From Brucella anthropi ATCC 49188 (lineage in GTDB: Bacteria; Pseudomonadota; Alphaproteobacteria; Rhizobiales; Rhizobiaceae): a DNA stretch of 64,000 nucleotides. Below the pieces are notes generated by a model, which ran no database searches, was not told the origin of the DNA, and was given only the letters and a program-made list of their open reading frames with translations. The stretch is from the NCBI RefSeq assembly GCF_000017405.1, contig NC_009667.1, forward strand, positions 372,001-436,000, given 5' to 3'. Positions 53,772 through 62,278 of the stretch are shown piece after piece (position 1 is the first letter of the stretch; the number at the start of each line of letters is the position of its first letter). The translations under genes were made by a program, and so were the position numbers.

Positions 53772-54863
53772 ATGATGCAGAAAGATGCTGGAATTCTGGC
53801 GGATGCGGATATTTCCGCGCTGTTTGAAAGCGGTTTGCTGGCGTCTCCACGCCCTCTTGATCCCGATCAGATACAGCCTGCAAGCCTCGATCTGAGGCTT
53901 GGCGCAAAGGCCTATCGTGTCCGCGCCTCCTTCATGCCGGGGCCAGGCACACCGGTCCTGGAAAAGCTGGAACGACTGAAACTGCACGAGATCGACCTGA
54001 CCGCAGGGGCAGTTCTTGAGACCGGCTGCGTTTATATCGTTCCGCTCCTCGAAGGGCTGGCGCTGTCGGCGGACCTGTCGGCATCGGCAAACCCGAAAAG
54101 TTCAACGGGACGCCTCGATATCTTCACCCGCGTTATCGCGGACGGAGCGCAGGAATTCGACAAGGTGCCTGCGGGATATAATGGCCCGCTTTATCTGGAA
54201 GTCAGCCCACGCACATTCCCGATCGTCGTGCGCACGGGATCGCGCCTGTCGCAGATACGCTTCCGCAAGGGGCGGGCCCAGCTCGACGAAGCTGAACTCG
54301 CCGCACTGCATCATGCCGAAACACTGGTTGCTGCGGAAATGCCGAATATTTCCGGCGGCGGCATCGCCCTTTCGGTCGATCTTTCGGGCGGTCCTGACCG
54401 GCTGATCGGCTATCGCGGCAAGCACCATACGGCTGTGGTCGATGTGGACAAGCGTGCGGCGCACGACGTTCTCGACTTTTGGGAACCGATCTATGATCGC
54501 GGCGCGCGCGAACTCGTGTTGGATCCGGATGAATTCTATATTCTCGTCTCACGCGAGGCCGTGCATGTTCCCCCGCTTTATGCGGCGGAAATGACGCCGT
54601 TTGATCCGCTGGTTGGCGAATTCCGAGTTCACTATGCAGGCTTCTTCGATCCGGGTTTCGGGCACAGCGCTGCGGGTGGAACCGGCAGCCGCGCCGTTCT
54701 GGAAGTTCGCAGCCATGAGGTTCCGTTCATTCTGGAGCACGGGCAGATCGTCGGGCGTCTGGTTTACGAACACATGCTGCACCGCCCATCTGCGCTTTAC
54801 GGTGTCGACCTCGGCTCCAACTATCAGGCGCAGCAGTTGAAGCTTTCCAAGCATTTTCGTTGA
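53772..54863 (+). CDS. dcd: 2'-deoxycytidine 5'-triphosphate deaminase, double-domain form
   Basis: This 363-aa enzyme deaminates dCTP to dUTP for thymidylate supply. It is nearly twice the length of E. coli Dcd. Two dUTPase-like domains are seen: residues 1-170 with IQPASLDLRLG and SANPKSSTGRLDIFTRV, and 190-360 with ISGGGIALSVDL and GHSAAGGTGSRAVLEVRSHEVPF. This tandem form is typical of alphaproteobacteria. Two adjacent ATGs (53772, 53775) follow GGGGT. It is divergent from metZ, with a palindromic repeat in between. Confidence 0.88.
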   Translation: MMQKDAGILADADISALFESGLLASPRPLDPDQIQPASLDLRLGAKAYRVRASFMPGPGTPVLEKLERLKLHEIDLTAGAVLETGCVYIVPLLEGLALSADLSASANPKSSTGRLDIFTRVIADGAQEFDKVPAGYNGPLYLEVSPRTFPIVVRTGSRLSQIRFRKGRAQLDEAELAALHHAETLVAAEMPNISGGGIALSVDLSGGPDRLIGYRGKHHTAVVDVDKRAAHDVLDFWEPIYDRGARELVLDPDEFYILVSREAVHVPPLYAAEMTPFDPLVGEFRVHYAGFFDPGFGHSAAGGTGSRAVLEVRSHEVPFILEHGQIVGRLVYEHMLHRPSALYGVDLGSNYQAQQLKLSKHFR

Positions 54864-54917
54864 CTGTATTAGCCTCCTCCGAGCAGATATAGTTCTGGGT
54901 GGAGGAGACCGACCTAA

Positions 54918-55928
54918 GTGACAACTGGAATCGAACGGGATCAGGACGGGAAGCTTCAAGCGACAACGGATGCCCCGCAGCGCAGGCTATCGGTCGGCAT
55001 TGTTGCGCTACCGGGCTTTACGCTGAGTGCGCTCAGCCTTTTCCTCGATCCTTTTCGCCTTGCTGCCGATGATCGCGACAAGAGCCGTCAGATACGCTGC
55101 GCATGGAAAATCTGCACGCTATCAGGAGACCCCGTAACCTCCAGCTCCGGCATGGTGATCGAGCCGACGGCCCCCATGGGAGAACTCGACGATTGTGATT
55201 ATGTTGCCGTTGTCGGCGGGCTGCTTGCACAGTATCGGCCGAGGCAGCAGGCACTGATCGATATCATCAAGCGTGCGGACCGGCGCGGCAAGACCGTAGT
55301 CGGTCTTTGTACTGCCGCCTTTCTGCTGGCGGAGGCCGATCTTCTGCCGGACCGCAATTGCTGCGTCAGCTGGTTCCATCGTGACGATTTTCTGGAGCTT
55401 TTCGACGGTTATACAGCCGATACGACCAGCCTGTTTCACCGCAGCGGAAGACATTTCACCTGTGCTGGCGGGCTTGGTACGGCGTCGCTGGCGCTTTCAA
55501 TCATACAGAACGAGATTTCCGAGGAATTGGCGCGCAAGAGCGCATCCATCCTCATGATCCCTTATGAGCTTGTACGTTCCGAACAACCCGCTCTGAGTTT
55601 CAACGGTGTACGCTCGCCGATGATCCGCAAGGCGATCCGTATTTTTGAGGAAACGCTGGAAGACCCGGTGCCGATGATCGATGTCGCGCGACGATTGGGA
55701 ATTTCTGTCCGCCAGATGGAGCGTGGTTTCAAACTTGCCCTTGAGCGAACGGCATTCGAGGTTCGCGAAGAACTTCGGGTTAAAAAGGCCAAGGAACTTT
55801 TATCCGAAACAGGTCTGTCCCTGCTGGAAGTGGCCGTTGCAAGCGGTTTCACCGATACGCGCAGCATGAACCGTTCATTTTCGCGGCAAAAACAGAAAGC
55901 TCCGCGAGATTACCGCAAACAGCGATAA
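54918..55928 (+). CDS. GlxA-family AraC-type regulator with DJ-1/PfpI-like domain
   Basis: This 336-aa transcription factor has an N-terminal class I glutamine-amidotransferase-like domain at residues 20-200. VGLCTAAFLLAEADLL includes the nucleophile-elbow Cys position, and the FTCAGGLGTASLAL stretch follows. The C-terminal AraC pair of helix-turn-helix motifs spans about residues 235-335 (MIDVARRLGISVRQMERGF and SLLEVAVASGFTDTRSMNRSF). Relatives control choline, carnitine and arginine catabolism. It starts with GTG after GGAGGAG. The target genes are not evident. Confidence 0.88.
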   Translation: MTTGIERDQDGKLQATTDAPQRRLSVGIVALPGFTLSALSLFLDPFRLAADDRDKSRQIRCAWKICTLSGDPVTSSSGMVIEPTAPMGELDDCDYVAVVGGLLAQYRPRQQALIDIIKRADRRGKTVVGLCTAAFLLAEADLLPDRNCCVSWFHRDDFLELFDGYTADTTSLFHRSGRHFTCAGGLGTASLALSIIQNEISEELARKSASILMIPYELVRSEQPALSFNGVRSPMIRKAIRIFEETLEDPVPMIDVARRLGISVRQMERGFKLALERTAFEVREELRVKKAKELLSETGLSLLEVAVASGFTDTRSMNRSFSRQKQKAPRDYRKQR

Positions 55929-56019
55929 ACGAGTGTGGAACTTGCGAAGGCTGCACGGACAGCCTATTTCTTGCGCGATGAATCTGTCGCTTTGACCAAT
56001 AACCACTCAGGAGATTTGC

Positions 56020-56286
56020 ATGTCGGATGGTGTGAACCGTTTTCTTGGCGATACCCCCGCCCGTGTCCTGATCAAGCTGGTGCTGATCTCGCTGGTCGTC
56101 GGCGTGGTCATGAGCGCGTTTCACTGGACGCCTTATGATATTTTCTATGGCATTCGCGATTTCTTCCTGCGCCTGTGGAATATGGGCTTTTCGGCAATCT
56201 CAGGTTTTGTCGATTATCTGATCCTTGGGGCGGCTGTCGTCATTCCTGCCTTTATTTTGCTCCGTATCCTCAGCTACCGGAAATGA
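56020..56286 (+). CDS. DUF6460-type small membrane protein
   Basis: This 88-aa protein has two hydrophobic spans (residues 17-36 and 60-84) around FHWTPYDIFYGIRDFFLRLW. It matches a conserved Rhizobiales family of unknown function that I recall as DUF6460. A GGAG ribosome site (CAGGAG) lies 8 nt before the ATG. It follows the GlxA-type gene by 91 bp and precedes the CAP-domain gene. Confidence 0.8.
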   Translation: MSDGVNRFLGDTPARVLIKLVLISLVVGVVMSAFHWTPYDIFYGIRDFFLRLWNMGFSAISGFVDYLILGAAVVIPAFILLRILSYRK

Positions 56287-56320
56287 ACTCAATTCGGTAA
56301 TTGGATAGCTCAGACAGGCA

Positions 56321-56803
56321 ATGCAGCAAAAACAAGGATTAACACTTAACCGGCGCGGCTTTCTGGTCCTCGCCGGTGGGGCGCTGGCGGTGTCGGTCGT
56401 GCCATTGAACATGGCGCTGGCTGCCGGAGACAATGATCCCACCCCGATTTTCAACGCTATTCGCAAGGCAAATGGTCTGCCTTTGATGGCGACCGATTCC
56501 AAGCTCGAGCAAGCCGCGCTTTATCAAGCAAGGCGTATGGCGAGTTACGGAAAGATCGGCCACAGCGTCGGTTGGGGCAATGGCTTCGTCGCGCGACTGC
56601 GCCAGGCGGGTATCCGCGGACCAGCCGCCGAAAACGTGGCCTCGGGACAGCGTGATACCCAAGCCGTCTTCGACGCATGGATGAAATCGCCGGGCCATCG
56701 CAAGAACATGCTCGATCCGACATTCGAGCATTATGGCCTTGCCTGGGCTACGCCTGAAAACAAACCCACTTACATATATTGGGCCATGATGTTGGGTCTT
56801 TAA
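56321..56803 (+). CDS. secreted CAP-domain (SCP/PR-1-like) protein
   Basis: This 160-aa protein has a twin-arginine signal (LNRRGFLVLAGGALAVSVV), with cleavage near residue 36 (ALAAG). A CAP domain follows: LEQAALYQARRMASYGKIGH (one CAP His), AAENVASGQ (with the Glu) and WMKSPGHRKNMLDP (second His). The bacterial CAP fold is extracytoplasmic; the function is unknown, and some members act as proteases or bind lipids. It lies 34 bp after the DUF6460 gene. Confidence 0.87.
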   Translation: MQQKQGLTLNRRGFLVLAGGALAVSVVPLNMALAAGDNDPTPIFNAIRKANGLPLMATDSKLEQAALYQARRMASYGKIGHSVGWGNGFVARLRQAGIRGPAAENVASGQRDTQAVFDAWMKSPGHRKNMLDPTFEHYGLAWATPENKPTYIYWAMMLGL

Positions 56804-56930
56804 CATTGCTGTTTCTCCTGACAGTTCGCTGTCAGGAACTGCGACAATGCGGTGGCCGAATTATCTGTAGTTTCGATTGATTCCAGAGTAGATGATCTTC
56901 ATCAGAGGGAATGCATTCGGGACAAGCATT

Positions 56931-58286
56931 ATGGATCAGTCGCTGCAACGTGTTGGTGGCGTAACAAGGCCGTTCGACGTAACGCACCGGATGGTGATGC
57001 TGATCGCCATTCCCATGACGCTTGCTGCAATCACGACGCCGCTTCTCGGACTTGTGGACATGGGCGTTGTCGGCCAGATGGGACAGGCCGAGCTGATCGG
57101 CGGTCTGGCGATCGGCGCGCTGGTATTTGACTTCCTGCTATCGATGTTCAACTTCCTCCGCTCCGGCACGACTGGACTTGTGGCGCAGGCCGTGGGTGCG
57201 GAAGATGCAGTGGAAGAACAGGCGATCTTCTGGCGCGCAATCATTATCGCGGTGGTAGCCGGCAGTCTGATGATCCTGTGCCTGCCGATCATCATCGCTG
57301 TCTCGTCCACTTTCATGCATCCAACTTCCGCCACGCAGGAAGCCATGGCGACCTATGTGTCGATCCGCATGTTGTCGGCACCGGTTGCGCTGATCAATTA
57401 TTCGATCCTCGGGCTGGTTCTTGGCCGCGGACAGGGCCTTGTCGGTCTCGGTCTTCAAGTGCTGCTCAATGGCATCAATATAGTGCTCTGCATCATCCTC
57501 GGTCTTGAAATGGGCTGGGGCGTCACGGGGGTTGCCTGGGCGACAGTGACTGGTGAAACGGTTGCCGCTCTCGTCGGCATGTTCATCGTGCTGAGGCATT
57601 TCCGCAAGGATGCATCCCTGCGTCCGAACCGGGCACGCATCTTTCAGAAGCAAGGAATTTTGCGCATGTTCGCGGTCAATCGCGACATCATGATCCGTTC
57701 GTTCCTGCTTCTGACTGCCTTCGCGTTTTTTACGCGGGCGGGATCCGACCTTGGGACGGTCACGCTTGCGGCCAATGCCGTCTTGTTGAACTTCTTTCTC
57801 GTTGCCGGTTTCTTTCTGGACGGCATGGCGGCGGCTGCCGAACAGATTGTCGGCCGGTCGATCGGAGCGCGTTACAGCCCGGCCTTTGTGCGGGGTGCCA
57901 AGCTCACTTTCGTGTGGGGGCTGGTCATGGCGAGCATCATCGCCTTTTTCCTGCTGGTGTTCGGCGATGCCATCATTGGGCTTCTGTCCAAGGCGGAAGA
58001 CGTTCATGCCGAGGCTCTGAAATATCTGCCATGGGCGGCGCTGACAGGCATTACGGGGCTGCTGGCCTTCCATATGGACGGGGTCTATATCGGCGCCACA
58101 TGGTCGCGCGACATGCGCAACATGATGTTTCTGTCGCTCGCACTCTTTATGGTTGTTCTTTATGCGGCAAAGCCCGTGATGGGCAATCACGGGCTTTGGC
58201 TGGCTCTCAATCTGTTTCTGTCTATCCGCGGCGTTACGCTTCTGGCGATTCTTCCGCGACGCTATCGTACAGAATTCATAGCTTGA
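56931..58286 (+). CDS. MATE-family efflux transporter (DinF-like)
   Basis: This 451-aa inner-membrane antiporter has twelve predicted spans in two MATE repeats. The opening is MVMLIAIPMTLAAITTPLLG, with residues 36-60 holding VDMGVVGQMGQAELIGG-type motif 1. FRSGTTGLVAQAVG is present, and the second repeat starts near residue 235. I chose the ATG at 56931 (GGGA 9 nt upstream) over an in-frame ATG at 56892 with no ribosome site. The DinF branch is the best fit. The substrate is unknown, possibly drugs or organic cations. It is convergent with pyrD; the stop codons abut. Confidence 0.88.
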   Translation: MDQSLQRVGGVTRPFDVTHRMVMLIAIPMTLAAITTPLLGLVDMGVVGQMGQAELIGGLAIGALVFDFLLSMFNFLRSGTTGLVAQAVGAEDAVEEQAIFWRAIIIAVVAGSLMILCLPIIIAVSSTFMHPTSATQEAMATYVSIRMLSAPVALINYSILGLVLGRGQGLVGLGLQVLLNGINIVLCIILGLEMGWGVTGVAWATVTGETVAALVGMFIVLRHFRKDASLRPNRARIFQKQGILRMFAVNRDIMIRSFLLLTAFAFFTRAGSDLGTVTLAANAVLLNFFLVAGFFLDGMAAAAEQIVGRSIGARYSPAFVRGAKLTFVWGLVMASIIAFFLLVFGDAIIGLLSKAEDVHAEALKYLPWAALTGITGLLAFHMDGVYIGATWSRDMRNMMFLSLALFMVVLYAAKPVMGNHGLWLALNLFLSIRGVTLLAILPRRYRTEFIA

Positions 58287-59381
58287 TCATGCAGACAGTT
58301 CGCGCCGGGCCCAGTCTTTGGTGTCCCGGTCGCGCAGTGCGGCGATGTTGGTAACGCCCTCACGTTTTACAGCGGCGGACAGGCCGCGCACGATTTCAGC
58401 AGGCAGGTTCGGGCCGCGATAGATCAGGCCCGTATAAAGCTGGACGAGATCGGCGCCTGCCTTGATCTTCGTCAGCGCTGTCTCGGCGCTATCTACACCG
58501 CCGACACCGATCAGCGGCATGTCAGGACCGACGCGCTCGCGCATCCGGGCAAGGACGATGGTGGAACGGTCGAAAAGTGGGGCACCGGAAAGCCCACCTG
58601 TTTCATCACGATTTTCTGCGCTTTTAAGTCCGGCGCGTGAAAGTGTCGTATTGGATATGATGATGCCGTCCAGCTTCTGTTCGGTTGCCTCGGCGGCTAT
58701 ATCGTCCAGTTCTTCATTGGCCAGATCCGGCGCGATCTTGAGGAAAACCGGACGCTTCAGCGTGCACATCTTGCCTTCTTCGTTTCGGGCTTCCAGTACC
58801 CGGCTCAACAATTCACGCAGGCTGTCGCGAGCCTGAAGATTGCGCAGACCGGGAGTGTTGGGCGAAGAGATGTTGACCGTGAAATAACGTGCCAGCTGAT
58901 AGAAGCGGCGAATACCGGCAACATAATCGGCGATGCGGTCTTCGGCATCCTTGTTGGCACCGATATTGACGCCCACGATACCGCTCTTGCCTGCACGTTG
59001 CGACAGGCGTTTAAACGCCGCATCATGGCCTTCATTGTTGAAGCCAAGACGATTGATAACCGCTCTATCTTCAACGAGGCGGAAAATGCGCGGGCGTGGA
59101 TTGCCGCTTTGAGGGCGCGGTGTGATGGTGCCGATTTCGGTGAAGCCGAAGCCCAGTTTCAGCAATGCATCCGGGACTTCGGCGTTCTTGTCATAACCCG
59201 CCGCCATGCCGAGCGGATTTGGAAACTGCAGGCCGGCAACCTTGACGGAAAGAGCCGGATCGTTTGGCGCGCCGCAGGTGACAAGACCTGTCTTCAGGCC
59301 AGCGATGGAAAGGCCGTGTGCCTGTTCCGCATCAAAGGCAAAGAGGGCACGTCGCCCGAGAGTTTCAAAAAGCCCGCTCAT
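58287..59381 (-). CDS. pyrD: dihydroorotate dehydrogenase (quinone), class 2
   Basis: This 364-aa FMN enzyme oxidises dihydroorotate at the membrane in pyrimidine synthesis. The N-terminal 40 residues form the membrane-associating helix pair of class 2 enzymes. NPLGMAAGYDKNAE is near residue 54, NISSPNTPGLRNLQ near 170 with the catalytic Ser, and FLKIAPDL near 214. GGLSGAPLF and IGVGGVDS contact FMN phosphate. It overlaps the DUF952 gene by 1 bp and is the second gene of that pair. Confidence 0.96.
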   Translation of the reverse strand: MSGLFETLGRRALFAFDAEQAHGLSIAGLKTGLVTCGAPNDPALSVKVAGLQFPNPLGMAAGYDKNAEVPDALLKLGFGFTEIGTITPRPQSGNPRPRIFRLVEDRAVINRLGFNNEGHDAAFKRLSQRAGKSGIVGVNIGANKDAEDRIADYVAGIRRFYQLARYFTVNISSPNTPGLRNLQARDSLRELLSRVLEARNEEGKMCTLKRPVFLKIAPDLANEELDDIAAEATEQKLDGIIISNTTLSRAGLKSAENRDETGGLSGAPLFDRSTIVLARMRERVGPDMPLIGVGGVDSAETALTKIKAGADLVQLYTGLIYRGPNLPAEIVRGLSAAVKREGVTNIAALRDRDTKDWARRELSA

Positions 59382-59731
59382 TAATCTTCCAGCTCCGGAA
59401 AAATGTGAAGACCATCATCGCCCAGTGGCAAGGGTTCAACCTTCAAAACAGCTGCAAGCGGCAGCTCGCCGTAAAGATGAGGAAACAGGGCTCCGCCGCG
59501 TGAAACTTCAAATTTCAATGCTGCTCCAAGCGCGGAAGCGTTCACACTGATCAGAAGCAAATCCTGTTGGCCCGCAAAATGCTTGGCTGCTGTTTCCCGC
59601 ACCTGTGTTGCAGTAGAGAAATGGATATAGCCGTCGGCAATATCAACCGGAGCCCCGGTAAAACTACCAGCCTGTTCTGCTTGTGCCCAAAGGTCGCGTG
59701 GAGCGATCTTATAGATGATCTCATTGGTCAT
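59381..59731 (-). CDS. DUF952-domain protein
   Basis: This 116-aa cytosolic protein is of unknown function. The family signature is IYKIAPRDLWAQAEQAGSFTG, then ADGYIHFSTATQVRETAAKHF and GGALFPHLYGELPLAAV. It resembles small proteins related to glutathione S-transferase-like or RNA 2'-phosphotransferase folds, but no activity is established. It is immediately upstream of pyrD with a 1-bp overlap, an arrangement I recall from Rhizobiales genomes. Confidence 0.88.
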   Translation of the reverse strand: MTNEIIYKIAPRDLWAQAEQAGSFTGAPVDIADGYIHFSTATQVRETAAKHFAGQQDLLLISVNASALGAALKFEVSRGGALFPHLYGELPLAAVLKVEPLPLGDDGLHIFPELED

Positions 59732-59845
59732 AGCTGCTCTCTAGACCGAAATTCTTCGGAAATCAAAGTCCCGCATGTTCGATTTTCGTCGTAAACGTCC
59801 CATATGATGGGGACATCTCAAAGAGAAGCTGAAGGGAATTGCATT

Positions 59846-60304
59846 ATGTTGAACAGAAAGACACTGATGGTTCGTAATCTGGCTGCTGTTGCTCTTCTCG
59901 GTTCAGCGCTTGCTCCAAGTGTTGCATTTGCGCAGGAAAACGGGCGTTATCGGCTGGAAGGCACGGAAACCGGTTATGTCCGCCTGGATACACGAACCGG
60001 GGCGCTCTCGACCTGCACGGAGCAGCAGGGACAACTCGTCTGCAAGATGGCGACCGAAGATCGCGAAGCTTATGAGAACGACATTGCCGACTTGCAGGAT
60101 CGTCTAGAGAAGCTTGAAGACAAGGTGTCCGCTCTTGAGGGGAAGGGCGGAAGTGCCGCTTCTGGCCTGCCGACCGAGCAGGAATTCGAGCAGTCCATGA
60201 GCTATATGGAACGCTTCATGCGTCGCTTCATGGATATTGCGAAAAGTTTCGACAGCGAGCCGGAAAGCCCGAACAAAGAAACTGCGCCGGGCGGTCGGAC
60301 CTGA
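59846..60304 (+). CDS. secreted small coiled-coil protein, unknown function
   Basis: This 152-aa protein has a Sec signal (residues 1-30, ending PSVAFAQ). A short beta-like part follows (GRYRLEGTETGYVRLDTRTG, then CTEQQGQLVC with two cysteines). A clear coiled coil (DIADLQDRLEKLEDKVSALEG, about 82-101) precedes a Met/Arg-rich helix and a hydrophilic tail. I chose the ATG at 59846 for its AAGGGAA ribosome site. Proteins of this layout are widespread in Rhizobiales without known function. It probably resides in the periplasm. Confidence 0.82.
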   Translation: MLNRKTLMVRNLAAVALLGSALAPSVAFAQENGRYRLEGTETGYVRLDTRTGALSTCTEQQGQLVCKMATEDREAYENDIADLQDRLEKLEDKVSALEGKGGSAASGLPTEQEFEQSMSYMERFMRRFMDIAKSFDSEPESPNKETAPGGRT

Positions 60305-60314
60305 CGATAAAGAA

Positions 60315-60338
60315 AAAAGGCGCCATGCGGCGCCTTTT
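60315..60338. terminator. bidirectional terminator
   Basis: AAAAGGCGCC (60315-60324) pairs perfectly with GGCGCCTTTT (60329-60338). It ends the coiled-coil gene and can also act on the convergent side. Confidence 0.88.
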
Positions 60339-60343
60339 CATTA

Positions 60344-60443
60344 GAGCATTTCCAGCAAAAGTACGAAGCGGTTTTGCGTAGGATAATGCGTAAAAACAAA
60401 CAGATAGAGCGGAAGCGCGAACGAATGTGAATGCTTTCCGCTC
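60344..60443. repeat. 100-bp TA-flanked palindromic element, MITE-like
   Basis: The element begins GAGCATTTCC and ends GGAAAGC-like sequence closing in GCTC. It is bounded by TA on both sides (60342-60343, 60444-60445). A subterminal hairpin pairs ATAGAGCGGAA (60404) with TTCCGCTCTAT (60436). It contains the AAAGTACGAAGCGGTTTTGCG core shared with the dispersed repeats. Its left end matches the IS630 end GAGCGTTTCC at all but one base. Confidence 0.7.
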
Positions 60444-61393
60444 TATTGAGCGAAACGCTTTGTCGCTTCGATCAGTTCATGGGTGATGCCGGGCTCTGTG
60501 ACGGCGTGCCCTGCATCCTCGACGGTTCTGAGATCGGCTTCGGGCCACATCTTCTTCAACTGCCAGGCATTGATAAACGGCGTGCAGACATCATAGCGGC
60601 CATGCACGATCACACCAGGAATATGCCGGATGCGATCGACATTGCGCAGAAGCTGGTCATCGGAATCGAGGAAGCCGCGGTTCTGGAAATAGTGGCATTC
60701 GATACGCGCAAAAGCGATGGCGTATTGGTCTTCACCGAAGGCATTGACGCGGGCCGGGTCGGGCATAAGTGAAATGACCGAGCCTTCCCAGCGCGCCCAA
60801 CGTCGCGCTGCTTCAAGCTGCACCTGCGGGTCACGATCAGTCAGGCGCTTGTAATAAGCGGCGATCATATCGCCGCGCTCGGCTTCCGGGATATGCTCCT
60901 GATAAGCCTCGAAATGGTCCGGAAATAGAATGCTTGCGCCGTTGGAATACATCCAGTCGACTTCAAAACGACGGATCATGAAGATGCCGCGCAGAACAAG
61001 CTCGGCCACGCGATCCGGATGGGATTGCGCATAGGCAAGGCCAAGGGTCGATCCCCAGGAGCCGCCGAAGACCTGCCACTTCTCGATGCCGAGATGCGCG
61101 CGAATATGTTCCATATCCGCCACAAGGTCCCATGTCGTGTTTTCACGCAGTTCCGCATGCGGGGTCGAACGGCCGCATCCGCGCTGGTCGAACAGGATGA
61201 TGCGATAGCGCTCCGGGTCGTGCAGACGGCGCATGGTCGGTGTGATGCCGCCGCCGGGGCCGCCATGGATCATGATGACCGGCTTGCCGTCCGGGTTACC
61301 GCATTGCTCGACATGGATTCGATGCAGCGGAGAAACCTGAAGCATCTCTTCCTTGAACGGTTGGATTTCTGGATAAAGCGTATTGCGCGTCAT
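60443..61393 (-). CDS. pip: prolyl aminopeptidase
   Basis: This 316-aa alpha/beta hydrolase removes N-terminal proline. The oxyanion motif HGGPGGG is near residue 44 and the nucleophile elbow GGSWGSTL near 110. The catalytic Asp region is HGRYDVCTPF near 268, and the His lies in DAGHAV near 296. It has the standard length for the S33 family. The stop lies at the very end of the MITE-like repeat, whose last base overlaps it. It is convergent with the coiled-coil gene. Confidence 0.94.
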   Translation of the reverse strand: MTRNTLYPEIQPFKEEMLQVSPLHRIHVEQCGNPDGKPVIMIHGGPGGGITPTMRRLHDPERYRIILFDQRGCGRSTPHAELRENTTWDLVADMEHIRAHLGIEKWQVFGGSWGSTLGLAYAQSHPDRVAELVLRGIFMIRRFEVDWMYSNGASILFPDHFEAYQEHIPEAERGDMIAAYYKRLTDRDPQVQLEAARRWARWEGSVISLMPDPARVNAFGEDQYAIAFARIECHYFQNRGFLDSDDQLLRNVDRIRHIPGVIVHGRYDVCTPFINAWQLKKMWPEADLRTVEDAGHAVTEPGITHELIEATKRFAQ

Positions 61394-61606
61394 GAAATGC
61401 CTTTTTGGTTCCCTTCCATTAGGCTGGTCGGGCCGCTCTTATGTTATTTTCGACACCAGCCTAACATACAATGCGGCCAGATGGCGGCAATGCGTATTGT
61501 GAAAACGGGTTAGCAACGTGAATTTTGGTTGCCCAAGCCAAAAAACGGCATAAAACGGAGTGGTTGGCTGATTGGCCTGCACCGCGAGGGGAGGAGACCT
61601 GAAACA

Positions 61607-61642
61607 ATGGCGCGCGAGGCACATGCATTTCATCATTGCTGA
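61607..61642 (+). other. 11-codon upstream reading frame overlapping the response-regulator start
   Basis: An ATG at 61607 has a strong GGGGAGGAG upstream. It opens a frame of 11 codons (MAREAHAFHHC) that stops at 61642, inside the response-regulator gene. The response regulator's own ATG has a weaker site. Translational coupling is possible. Confidence 0.4.
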
Positions 61643-62267
61643 CGATCACCCGCTTTTCCGGGGCGCACTCAGGCAGGTCCTTTCGGGACAGTCGCAGAGT
61701 GTTGAAATCATCGAAGTCGGCGATTTTGACGCCGTCAAGAAACTGGTCGGGGAACGAGAAGATATAGATCTTCTCTTGTTGGATTTGACGATGCCGGGAG
61801 GAACCGGGCTTTCCGGTCTGGTGACGTTGAAGGCCTTGCAACCGGCGCTTCCGGTTATCATCGTCTCGGCGACTGACGATGCTGCCACGATCCGTCATGC
61901 TGTCGAGCTCGGCGCTTCCGGTTTCATCTCGAAATCCGCCAGCATGGAGACCATTGGCGAGGCCGTGCGTGCCGTTCTGGCTGGCGATATCTGGACACCT
62001 GCCGATATTGAGCTGGATCATCCGCACGACCCTGAAATTGAGGCTCTCATTGCGCGACTGCGCACATTGACACCGCAGCAGACACGTGTGTTGACCATGC
62101 TTGCCGAGGGTCTTCTGAACAAGCAGATTGCCTATGAGCTTGGCGTGTCGGAAGCCACGGTCAAGGCGCATGTTTCGGCGGTGCTGCAGAAACTTGGGGT
62201 CGACAGCCGCACGCAGGCGGTCATTCTTCTGTCACGCATCGGTAATGATGCCCTGAGCACGGATTGA
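61623..62267 (+). CDS. LuxR/NarL-type response regulator
   Basis: This 214-aa two-component regulator has a receiver domain with the acidic pair D7-D8, the phospho-acceptor at D54 (LLLDLTMPGG) and a late Lys in GFISKSASME. The LuxR helix-turn-helix follows near residues 150-205 (LTPQQTRVLTMLAEGLLNKQIAYELGVS, then EATVKAHVSAVLQKLGV). I chose the ATG at 61623 because the receiver fold starts there. The convergent hybrid kinase 11 bp downstream is the probable partner. Targets are unknown; relatives respond to carbon or quinone signals. Confidence 0.88.
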   Translation: MHFIIADDHPLFRGALRQVLSGQSQSVEIIEVGDFDAVKKLVGEREDIDLLLLDLTMPGGTGLSGLVTLKALQPALPVIIVSATDDAATIRHAVELGASGFISKSASMETIGEAVRAVLAGDIWTPADIELDHPHDPEIEALIARLRTLTPQQTRVLTMLAEGLLNKQIAYELGVSEATVKAHVSAVLQKLGVDSRTQAVILLSRIGNDALSTD

Positions 62268-62278
62268 ATGACGGTCAA

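Noticed and set aside
57138..58190. 350-codon minus-strand frame
   Set aside because: It mirrors the MATE transporter gene; the reverse of membrane codons yields a hydrophilic His/Asp/Gln-rich sequence with no recognisable fold.
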